From a virus, in the IMG/VR virus record IMGVR_UViG_3300024346_000136, positions 1 to 44,117 of that record: a stretch of 44,117 nucleotides of DNA. One strand, 5' to 3'. Position 1 is the first letter of the stretch. Every line of letters starts with the position of its first letter. Shown here piece by piece: positions 31,808-41,505 of this stretch. A program made the position numbers and the translations under genes. The notes under the pieces are model-generated. The model ran no database searches and was not told the origin of the DNA. It saw nothing but the letters and a program-made list of their open reading frames with translations.

Positions 31808-31836
31808 ATAGGATATTAATTTTAATCCTATATTTG
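31808..31836 (+). promoter_or_regulatory. Second-copy XRE promoter/operator
   Basis: ATAGGAT (31808-31814) and ATCCTAT (31825-31831) with a TATATTTG -7 element (31829-31836), exactly as at 43-71, while the flanking bases differ. Conservation between strains supports the operator. Confidence 0.65.
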
Positions 31837-31853
31837 AAGAAATAACAAACCAA

Positions 31854-32060
31854 ATGAGCGTACAAGAAGGACTATTAATTAGAAAATCAAGAAAGAAAAG
31901 CGGGTATACGCAGCTAGAACTATGCAAGAAGCTAGGCTTATCTCATGCACCTATCAATCAGGTGGAGAACGGATGGGAGTCTATAAGCCTGTTTAATCTT
32001 AGAATGATCTGTGAGGCTGTAGGTCTGGAGGTAGTGATTAAAGAAAAAAGGGAAGGCTAA
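31854..32060 (+). CDS. XRE regulator, second-strain allele
   Basis: 68 residues; differs from the 89-292 protein by a few mostly conservative changes (E4Q, R11K, I to V near residue 56 and the C-terminal KEKREG) and by many silent changes. The HTH is intact. Unlike the first copy, it is separated from the next gene by an ~89-base intergenic region. Confidence 0.85.
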   Translation: MSVQEGLLIRKSRKKSGYTQLELCKKLGLSHAPINQVENGWESISLFNLRMICEAVGLEVVIKEKREG

Positions 32061-32149
32061 GTGATCCCACCTGCCTACAAATGGGATGTGAGTTGTTAGT
32101 AGGTAGCCTTTCTTATTACGGCATAAATGCCACAAATAGAAAATAGAAA
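32061..32149 (+). other. Strain-specific intergenic insertion with hairpins
   Basis: In the first copy the XRE gene overlaps the next gene; here about 100 bases are added. CTGCCTAC (32071-32078) and GTAGGTAG (32099-32106) can pair (one G-T) around a 20-base loop, and GGCA-taaa-TGCC (32120-32131) is a small hairpin. No ORF. Possible terminator/attenuator that separates XRE from the operon. Confidence 0.5.
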
Positions 32150-32401
32150 ATGGCTAGAGGGCTGCCCAAATCGCAACTAGATTATTCACTTGAGATCCGC
32201 TACAAGCTTTCAAGCGGTGAGTGGTCTGCATGGATGAATAAGGGAAAAGGATGCTTTCAAAGTATTGAGATAGTACAAAGGCAGATAAGACTCCTTGCAG
32301 CCTCATATTATGGCCGTCAGAAGGAAATCAGGTTTGAATGGAATGGATGGCTTTGTGATTTTGCAGGGCTTCCCACAGGCGAAGTAATCAGCCTGAAATG
32401 A
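32150..32401 (+). CDS. Second-strain allele of the 285-536 protein
   Basis: 83 residues, same length; differs at several positions (for example MARG versus MART, LSSGEW versus ESSGQW, GCF versus GSF). Start context differs because of the upstream insertion, which confirms the ATG. Function unknown. Confidence 0.7.
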   Translation: MARGLPKSQLDYSLEIRYKLSSGEWSAWMNKGKGCFQSIEIVQRQIRLLAASYYGRQKEIRFEWNGWLCDFAGLPTGEVISLK

Positions 32402-32883
32402 AAGCGATCGGATGGCTATATGATCAGGAGTTTAAATATGTATTTCAGAATATAGGTAAGGATCTATGGGAAGATCTTAGGCAGGAGGTGGCGGTGATCG
32501 TGCTAGAATACGATGCCAATAAATTGCAGGAACTAGAAGCCAAGGGAAAGCAGGTATTTAAGTTCTGGATAGTTCGGATCTGCTGCAATCAAACGAATAG
32601 CAAATATGGGAAGTTCGGCAGGCTATACGGAAGCCTTCTACCGGTGGAGGATATTATGAAATTTGTGAAGGAAGAACACCCAATAGATAACAGTCAAGAG
32701 GTAGCCGATGCGATAGCAAAGATAGTTCAGGGCTTATATTGGTATGATCAGGAGATCCTGAGAATGTATGTGGAACTTGGTTCAGTCAGGAAGGTATCAA
32801 AGCAAACAGGCATTCCGCACACTTCAATTTTTATAACAATTAAAAAAATTAGATCATGTATCAAATCGCAGTTAGTGTATTAG
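32398..32883 (+). CDS. Sigma-like protein, second-strain allele
   Basis: 161 residues; differences concentrate in the linker (ANKLQ versus SEKIR) while the putative region-2 and region-4-like helices are unchanged, consistent with a conserved function. Confidence 0.55.
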   Translation: MKAIGWLYDQEFKYVFQNIGKDLWEDLRQEVAVIVLEYDANKLQELEAKGKQVFKFWIVRICCNQTNSKYGKFGRLYGSLLPVEDIMKFVKEEHPIDNSQEVADAIAKIVQGLYWYDQEILRMYVELGSVRKVSKQTGIPHTSIFITIKKIRSCIKSQLVY

Positions 32884-33122
32884 GGGCAATCGGGATAACC
32901 CTGATCTATTTCTACATTCTAAACTTTCCTAAATTTTTTAAGGAAGTCACAGGCAAAAAACTAGTCAAGCCTTTTAGCTGCTCCTTTTGTATGTCCTTTT
33001 GGATCAGCCTATTTTATCTAGTCTTAAAAACGGATTTGCTTTCTGCAATATTTATAAGTAGCGCAGTCCCCTTTATTTACCTTTGGATTGAACAATATTT
33101 AACTAACAAATTTGAACTATGA
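32856..33122 (+). CDS. CxxC membrane protein, second-strain allele
   Basis: 88 residues; residues before about 36 differ (VSVLGAIGITLIYFYILNF), residues after are identical because the identical block begins at 32957. The CxxC motif is unchanged. Confidence 0.65.
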   Translation: MYQIAVSVLGAIGITLIYFYILNFPKFFKEVTGKKLVKPFSCSFCMSFWISLFYLVLKTDLLSAIFISSAVPFIYLWIEQYLTNKFEL

Positions 33123-33472
33123 CACCAGAAGATTTAGAATTATTCAAGAAGCACATGCCCCTGTACGAAAGCTACAAGAAGCATGCATTTATCCGTAATT
33201 ATGACAAGGAAGTCTACACAGAATTAATCCACCTATACACTACCTATGTTTCACCTAAGCATAACTTCAGCCATTGGTGCAGTAGCTGTCGGATGGAGTT
33301 AGTTAACTACTTGTATGGGTGGTACACGAACGAAGAAAATACTACTTGGTATCGGCAGCAAAGCGAAGAAAGTGCCGAAATATTGGAGGGGCTAGATGCG
33401 GCATTTGATGAAATAGAAAAGATAATTGAAAGCACTCCTGCAAAAAGAGGAAGAAAACCTAAAACCACATAA
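33119..33472 (+). CDS. AT-hook-tailed unknown protein (second copy)
   Basis: Identical to 1254-1607. Confidence 0.6.
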   Translation: MTPEDLELFKKHMPLYESYKKHAFIRNYDKEVYTELIHLYTTYVSPKHNFSHWCSSCRMELVNYLYGWYTNEENTTWYRQQSEESAEILEGLDAAFDEIEKIIESTPAKRGRKPKTT

Positions 33473-33473
33473 C

Positions 33474-33761
33474 ATGGACACCAAACCAAAAATAAGACTA
33501 GGCAACGGAAAGAAAAGAAGTGACTCTTGGCTGACTGCTGCGATATGCCTATCTGATTGCCATGCGCACGCCTACACCTACAACGGGAAGACTTATGTGA
33601 ATGTGAATATCAACATTTTTGATAAGCCAAATGACTTCGGCAAGGATGTGGCTATTACCCTAAACGATTACAAAAAGGAAGAAAATAACAATTCACAGGT
33701 TAACAAGATGCCTACTGCTCTTGCACCTGTACAGGAAGAAGAATACGATCTACCATTTTAA
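33474..33761 (+). CDS. SSB-tip-like small protein (second copy)
   Basis: Identical to 1609-1896. Confidence 0.5.
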   Translation: MDTKPKIRLGNGKKRSDSWLTAAICLSDCHAHAYTYNGKTYVNVNINIFDKPNDFGKDVAITLNDYKKEENNNSQVNKMPTALAPVQEEEYDLPF

Positions 33762-33772
33762 TAAACCAAACC

Positions 33773-33967
33773 ATGTCAAACTTTCAATTAAATTTTAACA
33801 GCGAAAAAAAAGTGATCAGCATCACCCTTGACAATGAAGACGGAATCTTTGATCTCGCACATTTGTTTAAGAAGCTGCTAGACGATGCAGGGATCGCTAA
33901 TAGCCTGGAAGAAAAGGACATCACACCTGTAGAACCTTTGCAAGTAGCCAACGAAAAACTAGACTAA
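33773..33967 (+). CDS. Small acidic protein (second copy)
   Basis: Identical to 1908-2102. Confidence 0.6.
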   Translation: MSNFQLNFNSEKKVISITLDNEDGIFDLAHLFKKLLDDAGIANSLEEKDITPVEPLQVANEKLD

Positions 33968-34590
33968 TGGAGATCAAGATCGTTAAGCTATCGGAGGTCA
34001 AGAGCAATCCAAATAACCCTAGGATTATCAAGGATGATAAGTTTAAAAAGCTAGTCAAATCTATTCAGGAGTTTCCAAAGATGCTTGAGATTAGGCCTAT
34101 TGTGGTGAACGCTGATATGATAGTCCTAGGGGGAAACATGAGGCTAAAGGCCTGCAAGGAAGCAGGGCTGAAGGAAGTACCGGTGATCTTTGCGCATGAC
34201 CTCACAGAGGAAGAACAGAAGCAGTTTATCATCAAGGACAATGTAGGCTTCGGTGAGTGGGACTGGGACATGATTGCTAATGAATGGGATGAATTAACAC
34301 TAGAAGAATGGGGATTAGATCTTCCAATAGATGATAAGATAGATGAATTAGAAGAGGGTGAAACATTAGATTTTGAACAGTCTGTTCAATTAATTCCGCC
34401 AAAAGAATATATTCTAATTATGGCAGATCCAAATTCTGAGGATTGGGAAGATTTAAAAAATGTTTTAAAGTTGAAAATGGTAAGGAGAGGAGGATATAAA
34501 GAAGGAAGCAAAGTAGATGCAATTAGTCTTGAACGGGTTTTATATTGGAATGATTTCAAAGAAAGATATGCTGATAGCAATACCAAGTAA
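33967..34590 (+). CDS. ParB-like protein (second copy)
   Basis: Identical to 2102-2725, including the base-composition break inside the gene. Confidence 0.75.
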   Translation: MEIKIVKLSEVKSNPNNPRIIKDDKFKKLVKSIQEFPKMLEIRPIVVNADMIVLGGNMRLKACKEAGLKEVPVIFAHDLTEEEQKQFIIKDNVGFGEWDWDMIANEWDELTLEEWGLDLPIDDKIDELEEGETLDFEQSVQLIPPKEYILIMADPNSEDWEDLKNVLKLKMVRRGGYKEGSKVDAISLERVLYWNDFKERYADSNTK

Positions 34591-35284
34591 AAACAGAGCA
34601 GGAAAAACAACTACCAATAAAATACTGCCAAATATTGGTACTTTTTTTGTACCTGAAAGTGAATTACATCAATACAACTACATAAAAAATGTAGTAGGTG
34701 TACCTAGTTCAGTTCAGGGAATAACTCAAACAAGGAATTGGATTTTAAAAAACACAGAAGAAAAGTGGGTAGTATTTCTTGATGATGATGCAAAATATGT
34801 AGGGTATACTGAAATGGGTAGAACTCAGGCAAAAAAGAAACATATTTCAGATGAAGGATTTTGGGCGGAAGAATTTGTCAAAGCATTTGATTTATGTGAA
34901 CAATTAAATTTTAAAATGTGGGGTTTTAAAACTGAGGCAGCCCCTAGATCTGTTCATCCGTATAAACCAATACTAATGAAAACCTATATAACTGCAAGTT
35001 GTATGGGAATGGTTAATGATGGAGAATTTTATTTTGATGAAAATTTTAAAGTAAAGGAAGACTATGAAATATGCCTTAGACATATAGTCAAATATGGGGG
35101 TGTTCTTGGTATTAGATATGTTCATTGGGAAAATGAACATTGGAAAACTGAAGGAGGATGCAAAGACTATAGGACTGTAGATATGGAAAGGGATGCAATA
35201 AAAAAACTAAATAAGTTGTATCCTGGAATGATCAGAAGTGCAAAAAGAAAGGCAAACACTTTTACTATTCAATTAAACCTTTGA
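34568..35284 (+). CDS. TAGT-like glycosyltransferase (second copy)
   Basis: Identical to 2703-3419. Confidence 0.68.
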   Translation: MLIAIPSKNRAGKTTTNKILPNIGTFFVPESELHQYNYIKNVVGVPSSVQGITQTRNWILKNTEEKWVVFLDDDAKYVGYTEMGRTQAKKKHISDEGFWAEEFVKAFDLCEQLNFKMWGFKTEAAPRSVHPYKPILMKTYITASCMGMVNDGEFYFDENFKVKEDYEICLRHIVKYGGVLGIRYVHWENEHWKTEGGCKDYRTVDMERDAIKKLNKLYPGMIRSAKRKANTFTIQLNL

Positions 35285-35309
35285 CCAATATTGCACAAAA
35301 ATAAACAAT

Positions 35310-35645
35310 ATGAAAAAGCCTGATAGATCCGTGATAGAGAAAGCAATTGTGAAGGCACTTGGTAACCTTTCTACAGCCTCAAAGTCTTTGGGGGTAGAAA
35401 GGGCTACACTTTACAAATGGATTGAGCAGGAGGGCTTAGAAGAGGCTGTACAGGAAGGGAGAAATAAGAGGCTTGACTTTGCCGAATCTATGCTCGATAA
35501 AGGGATGCTAGAGGGTAATATGACTGCGGTTATTTTTTACTTGAAAACACAGGGGAAATCTAGGGGCTATATCGAAAGACAGGAAATAACAGGCGCAGAC
35601 GGGAAGAAACTATTTGAAGTAAAAATAGTTGATGACAGCAACTAG
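35310..35645 (+). CDS. Terminase small subunit (second copy)
   Basis: Identical to 3445-3780. Confidence 0.8.
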   Translation: MKKPDRSVIEKAIVKALGNLSTASKSLGVERATLYKWIEQEGLEEAVQEGRNKRLDFAESMLDKGMLEGNMTAVIFYLKTQGKSRGYIERQEITGADGKKLFEVKIVDDSN

Positions 35646-36792
35646 TATCAAAACAAATAAGGTATTCCGCCACCTTGAGAGTAGCAAATCAAAGATAGTA
35701 GTACAGCAAGGTGGCACTAGATCAGGGAAGACCTATAATATTCTTCTTTGGATTATTTTTTCATACTGCCAAAGAAACGAAGGTAAGATTATCACAATAT
35801 GCAGGAAGACCTACCCGGCTTTGAGGGGTACTGTCATGCGTGACTTCCTAACCATCCTGAAGGATCACGAGATATACTCTGAAGATGACCACAGCAAGAC
35901 AGCATCTGAATACAAGTTAAACAGCAACACGATAGAATTCATCTCACTTGATATGCCTCAAAAAATCAGGGGTAGAAAGCGAGATCTACTTTTTTGTAAT
36001 GAGGCTAATGAATTAACCTTTGAAGATTGGCAGCAGTTGCTTTTCCGTACAAATGAGAAGGTGATCATTGACTTCAACCCTTCAGAGGAATTTCATTGGA
36101 TATATGATCAGGTGCTACCTAGAAAGGATGTGGAATTCTATCAGACTACCTACAAGGATAACCCTTTCCTGGGGGCTGAGATCAAAGCAGAGATTGAAAG
36201 ACTCAAGGAAATAGATGAAAACTATTGGAGGGTCTACGGCTTAGGAGAACGGGGGCAGGCTAGATCCCTAGTATATACTTTCTCAACTACCAAAGAAATC
36301 CCAAAGGAAGCAAAGCTAGTAAGCTACGGCCTTGACTTTGGTTACTCAAGTGATCCTACTAGCTTGGTGAGAACCTACATTTTAGATGATAATATGTATG
36401 TCGATGAATTGTTATATCGCACAGGCATGACCAATCAGGACATAGCAAACGAAATGAAAGTATTGGGGTTAAATCGCAGTAATGAAATCTATGCCGATTC
36501 AGCAGAGCCGAAAAGTATTGAGGAGATATATAGGATGGGATGGAATGTAAAGCCTACCATTAAAGGATCTATCAACATAGGCATTGACATAATCAGGAGA
36601 TACAAGCTGATCGCAACCGAAAGCAGCTTTAACCTGATCAAAGAATTAAGGAACTACAAATACATAGAAGATAAAAACGGCTTACTAACCAACAAGCCTG
36701 TAGATAATTTCAATCACGCCTTGGATGCCCTGCGCTATTCGGTAGTCAATAAGATTTCAAAGAGTCATTTGGGCAGGTACTCCTTCAGATAA
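35632..36792 (+). CDS. Terminase large subunit (second copy)
   Basis: Identical to 3767-4927; motifs as described there. Confidence 0.93.
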   Translation: MTATSIKTNKVFRHLESSKSKIVVQQGGTRSGKTYNILLWIIFSYCQRNEGKIITICRKTYPALRGTVMRDFLTILKDHEIYSEDDHSKTASEYKLNSNTIEFISLDMPQKIRGRKRDLLFCNEANELTFEDWQQLLFRTNEKVIIDFNPSEEFHWIYDQVLPRKDVEFYQTTYKDNPFLGAEIKAEIERLKEIDENYWRVYGLGERGQARSLVYTFSTTKEIPKEAKLVSYGLDFGYSSDPTSLVRTYILDDNMYVDELLYRTGMTNQDIANEMKVLGLNRSNEIYADSAEPKSIEEIYRMGWNVKPTIKGSINIGIDIIRRYKLIATESSFNLIKELRNYKYIEDKNGLLTNKPVDNFNHALDALRYSVVNKISKSHLGRYSFR

Positions 36793-36824
36793 AAACATCA
36801 AACCAATAAAATATATTTAAAGCC

Positions 36825-37427
36825 ATGTGGGACAAATTAACGGTCGGGCAGTTTATAACCTTGTACGATATCGAGGTGAACGCAAATTTAAACATAATCG
36901 AGAAGCAGCAGAAAATGCTAGCGGTGATCGACGGTAAAAATGAGCGGGATTACGATGACTACAAGTACAGGGATTTAATCAAAGAGTATGGTGAAAAGCT
37001 ATCTTTCTTTGATAATTTGCCTGAGACTAAGCCTGTCGACTATCTCCAAGTAGGGGATAACCGATACAAGTTTTGTTATGAAGTAAACGAAATCACGGCA
37101 GGGCAGTATATAGATATTCTAGCCTTTAGCGGTGAGATCATGCAGCTTAACAAGATTGCTGCCTGCTTCTTTCTACCCATGAAGGGCAAAAGATACCAAG
37201 GCTATGGGGTAGTGCCTCATGAGGTGGTGGCGGATGATTTGCTAGAAGCTAATTTCTTGCAAGTTTACGGGTGCATGCTTTTTTTTTGTCAATTATTCAA
37301 CGAGTTAATAAGCAGTACCATAACCTCCTCAATCCAGAACAAGGAGATGGCGGAGAAGGCAGCCCGTTTATGGAACGTTGGGGGTGGGTATTTAGCACTA
37401 AACAGGTCGCAGACTTCAGCAATATAA
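36825..37427 (+). CDS. Tail assembly chaperone-like protein, zero frame (second copy)
   Basis: Identical to 4960-5562; the T9 run is at 37279-37287. Confidence 0.65.
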   Translation: MWDKLTVGQFITLYDIEVNANLNIIEKQQKMLAVIDGKNERDYDDYKYRDLIKEYGEKLSFFDNLPETKPVDYLQVGDNRYKFCYEVNEITAGQYIDILAFSGEIMQLNKIAACFFLPMKGKRYQGYGVVPHEVVADDLLEANFLQVYGCMLFFCQLFNELISSTITSSIQNKEMAEKAARLWNVGGGYLALNRSQTSAI

Positions 37428-37552
37428 CGGTGAATCAAACCTACGATCTTAACGTGATCGAGTACCTGAATTCATTAGCATATTTAAAGGATTATAACAA
37501 ACACAAGGATTTAGAATATAAAAAATGGTCGTTGCAAGCCAAGCTAAAGTAG
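36825..37552 (+). CDS. -1 frameshift fusion (second copy)
   Basis: Identical to 4960-5687; candidate slip sites at 37280-37286 (T-TTT-TTT) and 37379-37385 (T-GGG-GGT). Confidence 0.55.
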
Positions 37553-38148
37553 ACGGTTTATTCAATGTCAACGGGGTTAGATTAAACGCTAATCAATACA
37601 TTCTCGATGTTGAGAATATGGCTGTTAATAATGTCAAAGATGCCATGCTAAAGCTAGGCGGAAAAATTGTACTTAACCTAGCAAAGTATTCACCTAATGA
37701 TCAAGGCACTCTAAACTCTTCTTATAAGGTGCTAGGAGTAAGTGAAACTAAGACAGGTTATAGGCTAGAAATTAGCGTAGGGGCTGAGTATTCAGATTAC
37801 CAAGACAAAGGGGTAAAGGGTATTAAAAACACACGCAAGACCTACCCAAATGCAGAGGGCAGATACTATCAATTTAAAACATATAGTATGCCTGTAGAAG
37901 CCTTGCAAAAATTAGAAGGGTGGATGAAAAGAAAAAATATGGAGATCGAAGCAACTAATTTAATTGAGGGGCGCAATATGCTACCACAGATTTCAAGTAG
38001 TGCAAAGCGATTAGCTTACTATATTAAAAAATACGGTATTGAAGGAAAGCAATTTATAAAAAAGTCAATCAATGAATCAATTCCAGATTTCAATGTTGAT
38101 GTGCAATCCATTGGAGCAGACTCACTAACTTTAAGAATAAGCAAATGA
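37525..38148 (+). CDS. Tail completion protein (second copy)
   Basis: Identical to 5660-6283. Confidence 0.55.
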   Translation: MVVASQAKVDGLFNVNGVRLNANQYILDVENMAVNNVKDAMLKLGGKIVLNLAKYSPNDQGTLNSSYKVLGVSETKTGYRLEISVGAEYSDYQDKGVKGIKNTRKTYPNAEGRYYQFKTYSMPVEALQKLEGWMKRKNMEIEATNLIEGRNMLPQISSSAKRLAYYIKKYGIEGKQFIKKSINESIPDFNVDVQSIGADSLTLRISK

Positions 38149-39326
38149 TAACCCTAGTCCAACCTACCAATAGTATCCTGCCTGCATTCAATCGTATCAA
38201 CTACACGATCAGCAGCAACAACGCAAACCTATCAGGCTTCAAATATGTGGTGAAGGTTTTCAATATTGCAAACGAGTTAATCACTCAGGCATTCTATGAC
38301 TCCCCGGCTAACCCTGCGGATTCTGTCGAGTTTGATGTGAGCAAATTTGTATCTGTAAACTTTACTTATTCAAGTGGATTCTATCAGGTAGCAACATCGG
38401 CTAGCAATACCAACATAATCAAAGGCTACTATCTTAAATGCTATGAATACTACGAGGTTGCAGGGGTGTTTCAGATCGTCTCAGCTTCAGAGGTGGTAAG
38501 TGCTACCAAGTATGCCTTGGCTGCTTCTTTGCCTTTGCTAGAAGAAAATAGTTTTGCTACGGATCTAAGTCAATACAACGGGGTAAGCAATACAAACTAC
38601 CTACCACTAAGCGAATGGACTACGATCAAAGCAAGGGAAACCGATGCGACAATATTCGGCTTCCTTAATACAAACCTTTTGACTAACTGCGAACTACTAG
38701 TAACCTATGCAAATGCTACTACATCGACCTACTATATCACACCTGCTGCGGTTGCTACTCCAAGCGTCACCTACATACAGATAACACCTTTGACCTATGG
38801 GGGAAGCATCGACAATATTCAGGTCTTTGCAAATTGGAATAACGGATCAGCAAGGCGGGCAAAGTTTGCAACTATCTACATTCAGTCCTGCGGTAAATTT
38901 GACCCTATGCGCTTGGCTTACTTAAACAAGTACGGTGTTTATGACTTCTTTAATTTTGACCTAGTAAGCAAGACTACCTTTGATGTAGAAAAGAAAGGAT
39001 ACGAGAGGAACTACTCAGGTAGCATCTATGAAGCCGATGGGGTAAGGGTTAAAAATATCAATCCAATCTACTACACAAAGGAAACCCAAAAGTGGAAGAT
39101 CATAAGCGACTATTTAACGGATGCACAAGCCGAAATCCTGCGGGAGTTGTACTCGTCCCCTTTGGTATACATGAACTTGGTGAATGATAACTACATCAGC
39201 CCGTCATGGATACCTGCGAAGCCTACAGCGACCTCCTACGAGGTTAAAAAGACTGCGGTGGATAAAGTATTCAATATTGAACTAGACCTTGAATTTCAGC
39301 TTATAAACAATCGACAGGTAATATGA
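38145..39326 (+). CDS. Distal/minor tail protein (second copy)
   Basis: Identical to 6280-7461. Confidence 0.5.
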   Translation: MITLVQPTNSILPAFNRINYTISSNNANLSGFKYVVKVFNIANELITQAFYDSPANPADSVEFDVSKFVSVNFTYSSGFYQVATSASNTNIIKGYYLKCYEYYEVAGVFQIVSASEVVSATKYALAASLPLLEENSFATDLSQYNGVSNTNYLPLSEWTTIKARETDATIFGFLNTNLLTNCELLVTYANATTSTYYITPAAVATPSVTYIQITPLTYGGSIDNIQVFANWNNGSARRAKFATIYIQSCGKFDPMRLAYLNKYGVYDFFNFDLVSKTTFDVEKKGYERNYSGSIYEADGVRVKNINPIYYTKETQKWKIISDYLTDAQAEILRELYSSPLVYMNLVNDNYISPSWIPAKPTATSYEVKKTAVDKVFNIELDLEFQLINNRQVI

Positions 39327-41500
39327 GCGCAAGACTATTTGTAGAAGGCTATGAAGCAGACACCCTTGGGGATATCGATGTTGAGTTTACCTTTTCGGTT
39401 GCAGATATTAGTGATATCGAGCGTAGAAATACTAGCTTTTCCAAGACTTTAACCCTACCAAGTACTGCAAGAAATCAGCAGCTATTCGGGAACATCTTTG
39501 ACATCTCAGTTTCAAATGATATCATAGTAGGGGCTAACATAGGTCAGAACTTTAATCCTGCAAAACAGGCGAAAGCCCAAATCTTCTTGGATAACGTGAA
39601 GATCTTTGACGGTGTTTTAAGGATGTCTAAGATCAGCAACAAATCAGGGGACATAGTTTACGAGGTTAATATGTTTGGCAGGTTACGGGACATCCTAGAT
39701 GCCTTGGGAGACCTTACCCTAGCAGATCTAAACTTTGATAACTATGACCACACCTACAATCAGGCAAATATTGAAGCAAGTTGGGCAAGAACAGAGTGGG
39801 TATCTGGGGCGCAGAACTATGTCTACCCTTTGGTCGATTACGGATACAGCGCAAACAACATAAACTACCCTTTAAAAAACTTTAAGCCGGCAGTATTTGT
39901 AACCGAGATTCTAAAGAGAATATTTGAGGATGCAAAATTTGTTATTACTGCACCGATCTTTGAATCCTTCTTTTTTAGGAAGCTAATTTTATTGACGGCA
40001 GAAAAGAATATCACTAGGGAAGTTCTAAATTTGCTAGATCAGAGAACAAACCTGCTTATTCAGAACGTAACTTCTACACCTAGCTTTTCACAACTTTTAG
40101 TTTTTAATAGTGTGTCTGCACCTAGCTTTACGATTAGTAATGGAGGCACTAAATTTACTTACAATAAAACTCAGGGTTTAAATACAGGTCTTAACTTTAA
40201 TGTAAGCCTCAGTCTTACTTCTTTAGAAACCTTTACAAAGAATCAGTGGACTATAATTGTTTTAAAAAATGGGTCGCAAATTTTATCTGAAACCGAGTTA
40301 GTAACTATCGTACCATTAGGGGGAACATATACTTACAATTTTGCACTTAGCGGAGGAATAACCCTTGCATTAGGTGACTACTTTGAGATAAGGCTAACCG
40401 GTCAAGCTATTGGAGGAGGCGGTTATAATTCTAACATTCAGAATAGGGTAACAATAGCACCGGGAGGAGCGTTAAAGATTGGCAGTTCAATACCTGTGGC
40501 AGTCGATGTAGTAGAGGGTGACACGATGAAGATTAATTATACGATGCCGAAATCTATGAAGCAGCGGGACTTCCTCAAGTCTATTATCTCGATGTACAAT
40601 TTGTACATAACTCAGGACAAGCTGCAAACCAACATACTCGAGATCATCCCATATAATGAGTTCTTTAAAACCTTTAAGAATGAGGCCATAGATTGGAGCG
40701 ACAAGCTAGATGTATCCCAAGAGGTGATAATAACCCCTTTGAGCGAATTATCAGCAAAGGAATATCGTCTTATGTTTGACGATGACAGCGACTATTGGAG
40801 TCAAAGCTATAAGACCAAATTCAATGAAGGATATGGGGAAAAACGGGAAGTAATTCCGAATGATTTTGTCACAGAAACCAAATCCGTGAAGGTAGTTTTT
40901 GCGCCTCCTGTTATGCGAGAAGAACTAGCAGGAAGGGTTATGGTTCACCTTTACAAAGTTGAAAACAACGTAAAGATTCCAGACAACTTCAAGCCGAGAA
41001 TAGTATTCTTTGCACCACAAACCCCCTGCCCTACAACTTGGCAGATTCAGTATGCAGCAGGTGCGGTGACCTATAACTCCTACCCCTATGCAGGTCACGT
41101 TAACAGTTTGACAGATCCTGCTTTTGATCAACTATTCCACTATCCAAAGGAGGTATATTTTGCTATCGGGGCTTATCCTGAAAATTCAAACCTTTATACA
41201 GAGTACTACGATACCTTAATCACTTCGATAGGTGACAGGAACAGCAGGCTTTTACAGGGGTATTTCTATTTGACTCCAATGGATATTTCAAACTTGGATT
41301 TTAGGAAGATCATAAAAGTAGGCAATCACTTCTTTCAGTTGCAGAAGGTGGATAAGTACAACCCGATTGCAAACGGGCTTAGTTATGTTTCATTATTCAA
41401 GATACTAGGGGAACTTGAGCCACAGGATTATGATTACATCCTTCTGGAGAATGACTTCTATATGTTACAAGAAAACGGGGTTAATAAGTTTTATATTTAA
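39323..41500 (+). CDS. Hub-like tail protein (second copy)
   Basis: Identical to 7458-9635. Confidence 0.55.
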   Translation: MSARLFVEGYEADTLGDIDVEFTFSVADISDIERRNTSFSKTLTLPSTARNQQLFGNIFDISVSNDIIVGANIGQNFNPAKQAKAQIFLDNVKIFDGVLRMSKISNKSGDIVYEVNMFGRLRDILDALGDLTLADLNFDNYDHTYNQANIEASWARTEWVSGAQNYVYPLVDYGYSANNINYPLKNFKPAVFVTEILKRIFEDAKFVITAPIFESFFFRKLILLTAEKNITREVLNLLDQRTNLLIQNVTSTPSFSQLLVFNSVSAPSFTISNGGTKFTYNKTQGLNTGLNFNVSLSLTSLETFTKNQWTIIVLKNGSQILSETELVTIVPLGGTYTYNFALSGGITLALGDYFEIRLTGQAIGGGGYNSNIQNRVTIAPGGALKIGSSIPVAVDVVEGDTMKINYTMPKSMKQRDFLKSIISMYNLYITQDKLQTNILEIIPYNEFFKTFKNEAIDWSDKLDVSQEVIITPLSELSAKEYRLMFDDDSDYWSQSYKTKFNEGYGEKREVIPNDFVTETKSVKVVFAPPVMREELAGRVMVHLYKVENNVKIPDNFKPRIVFFAPQTPCPTTWQIQYAAGAVTYNSYPYAGHVNSLTDPAFDQLFHYPKEVYFAIGAYPENSNLYTEYYDTLITSIGDRNSRLLQGYFYLTPMDISNLDFRKIIKVGNHFFQLQKVDKYNPIANGLSYVSLFKILGELEPQDYDYILLENDFYMLQENGVNKFYI

Positions 41501-41505
41501 GAATT

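Noticed and set aside
40925-41131. Reverse-strand frames within the large tail genes
   Set aside because: Shadow frames opposite long coding genes, with no start context or plausible protein.
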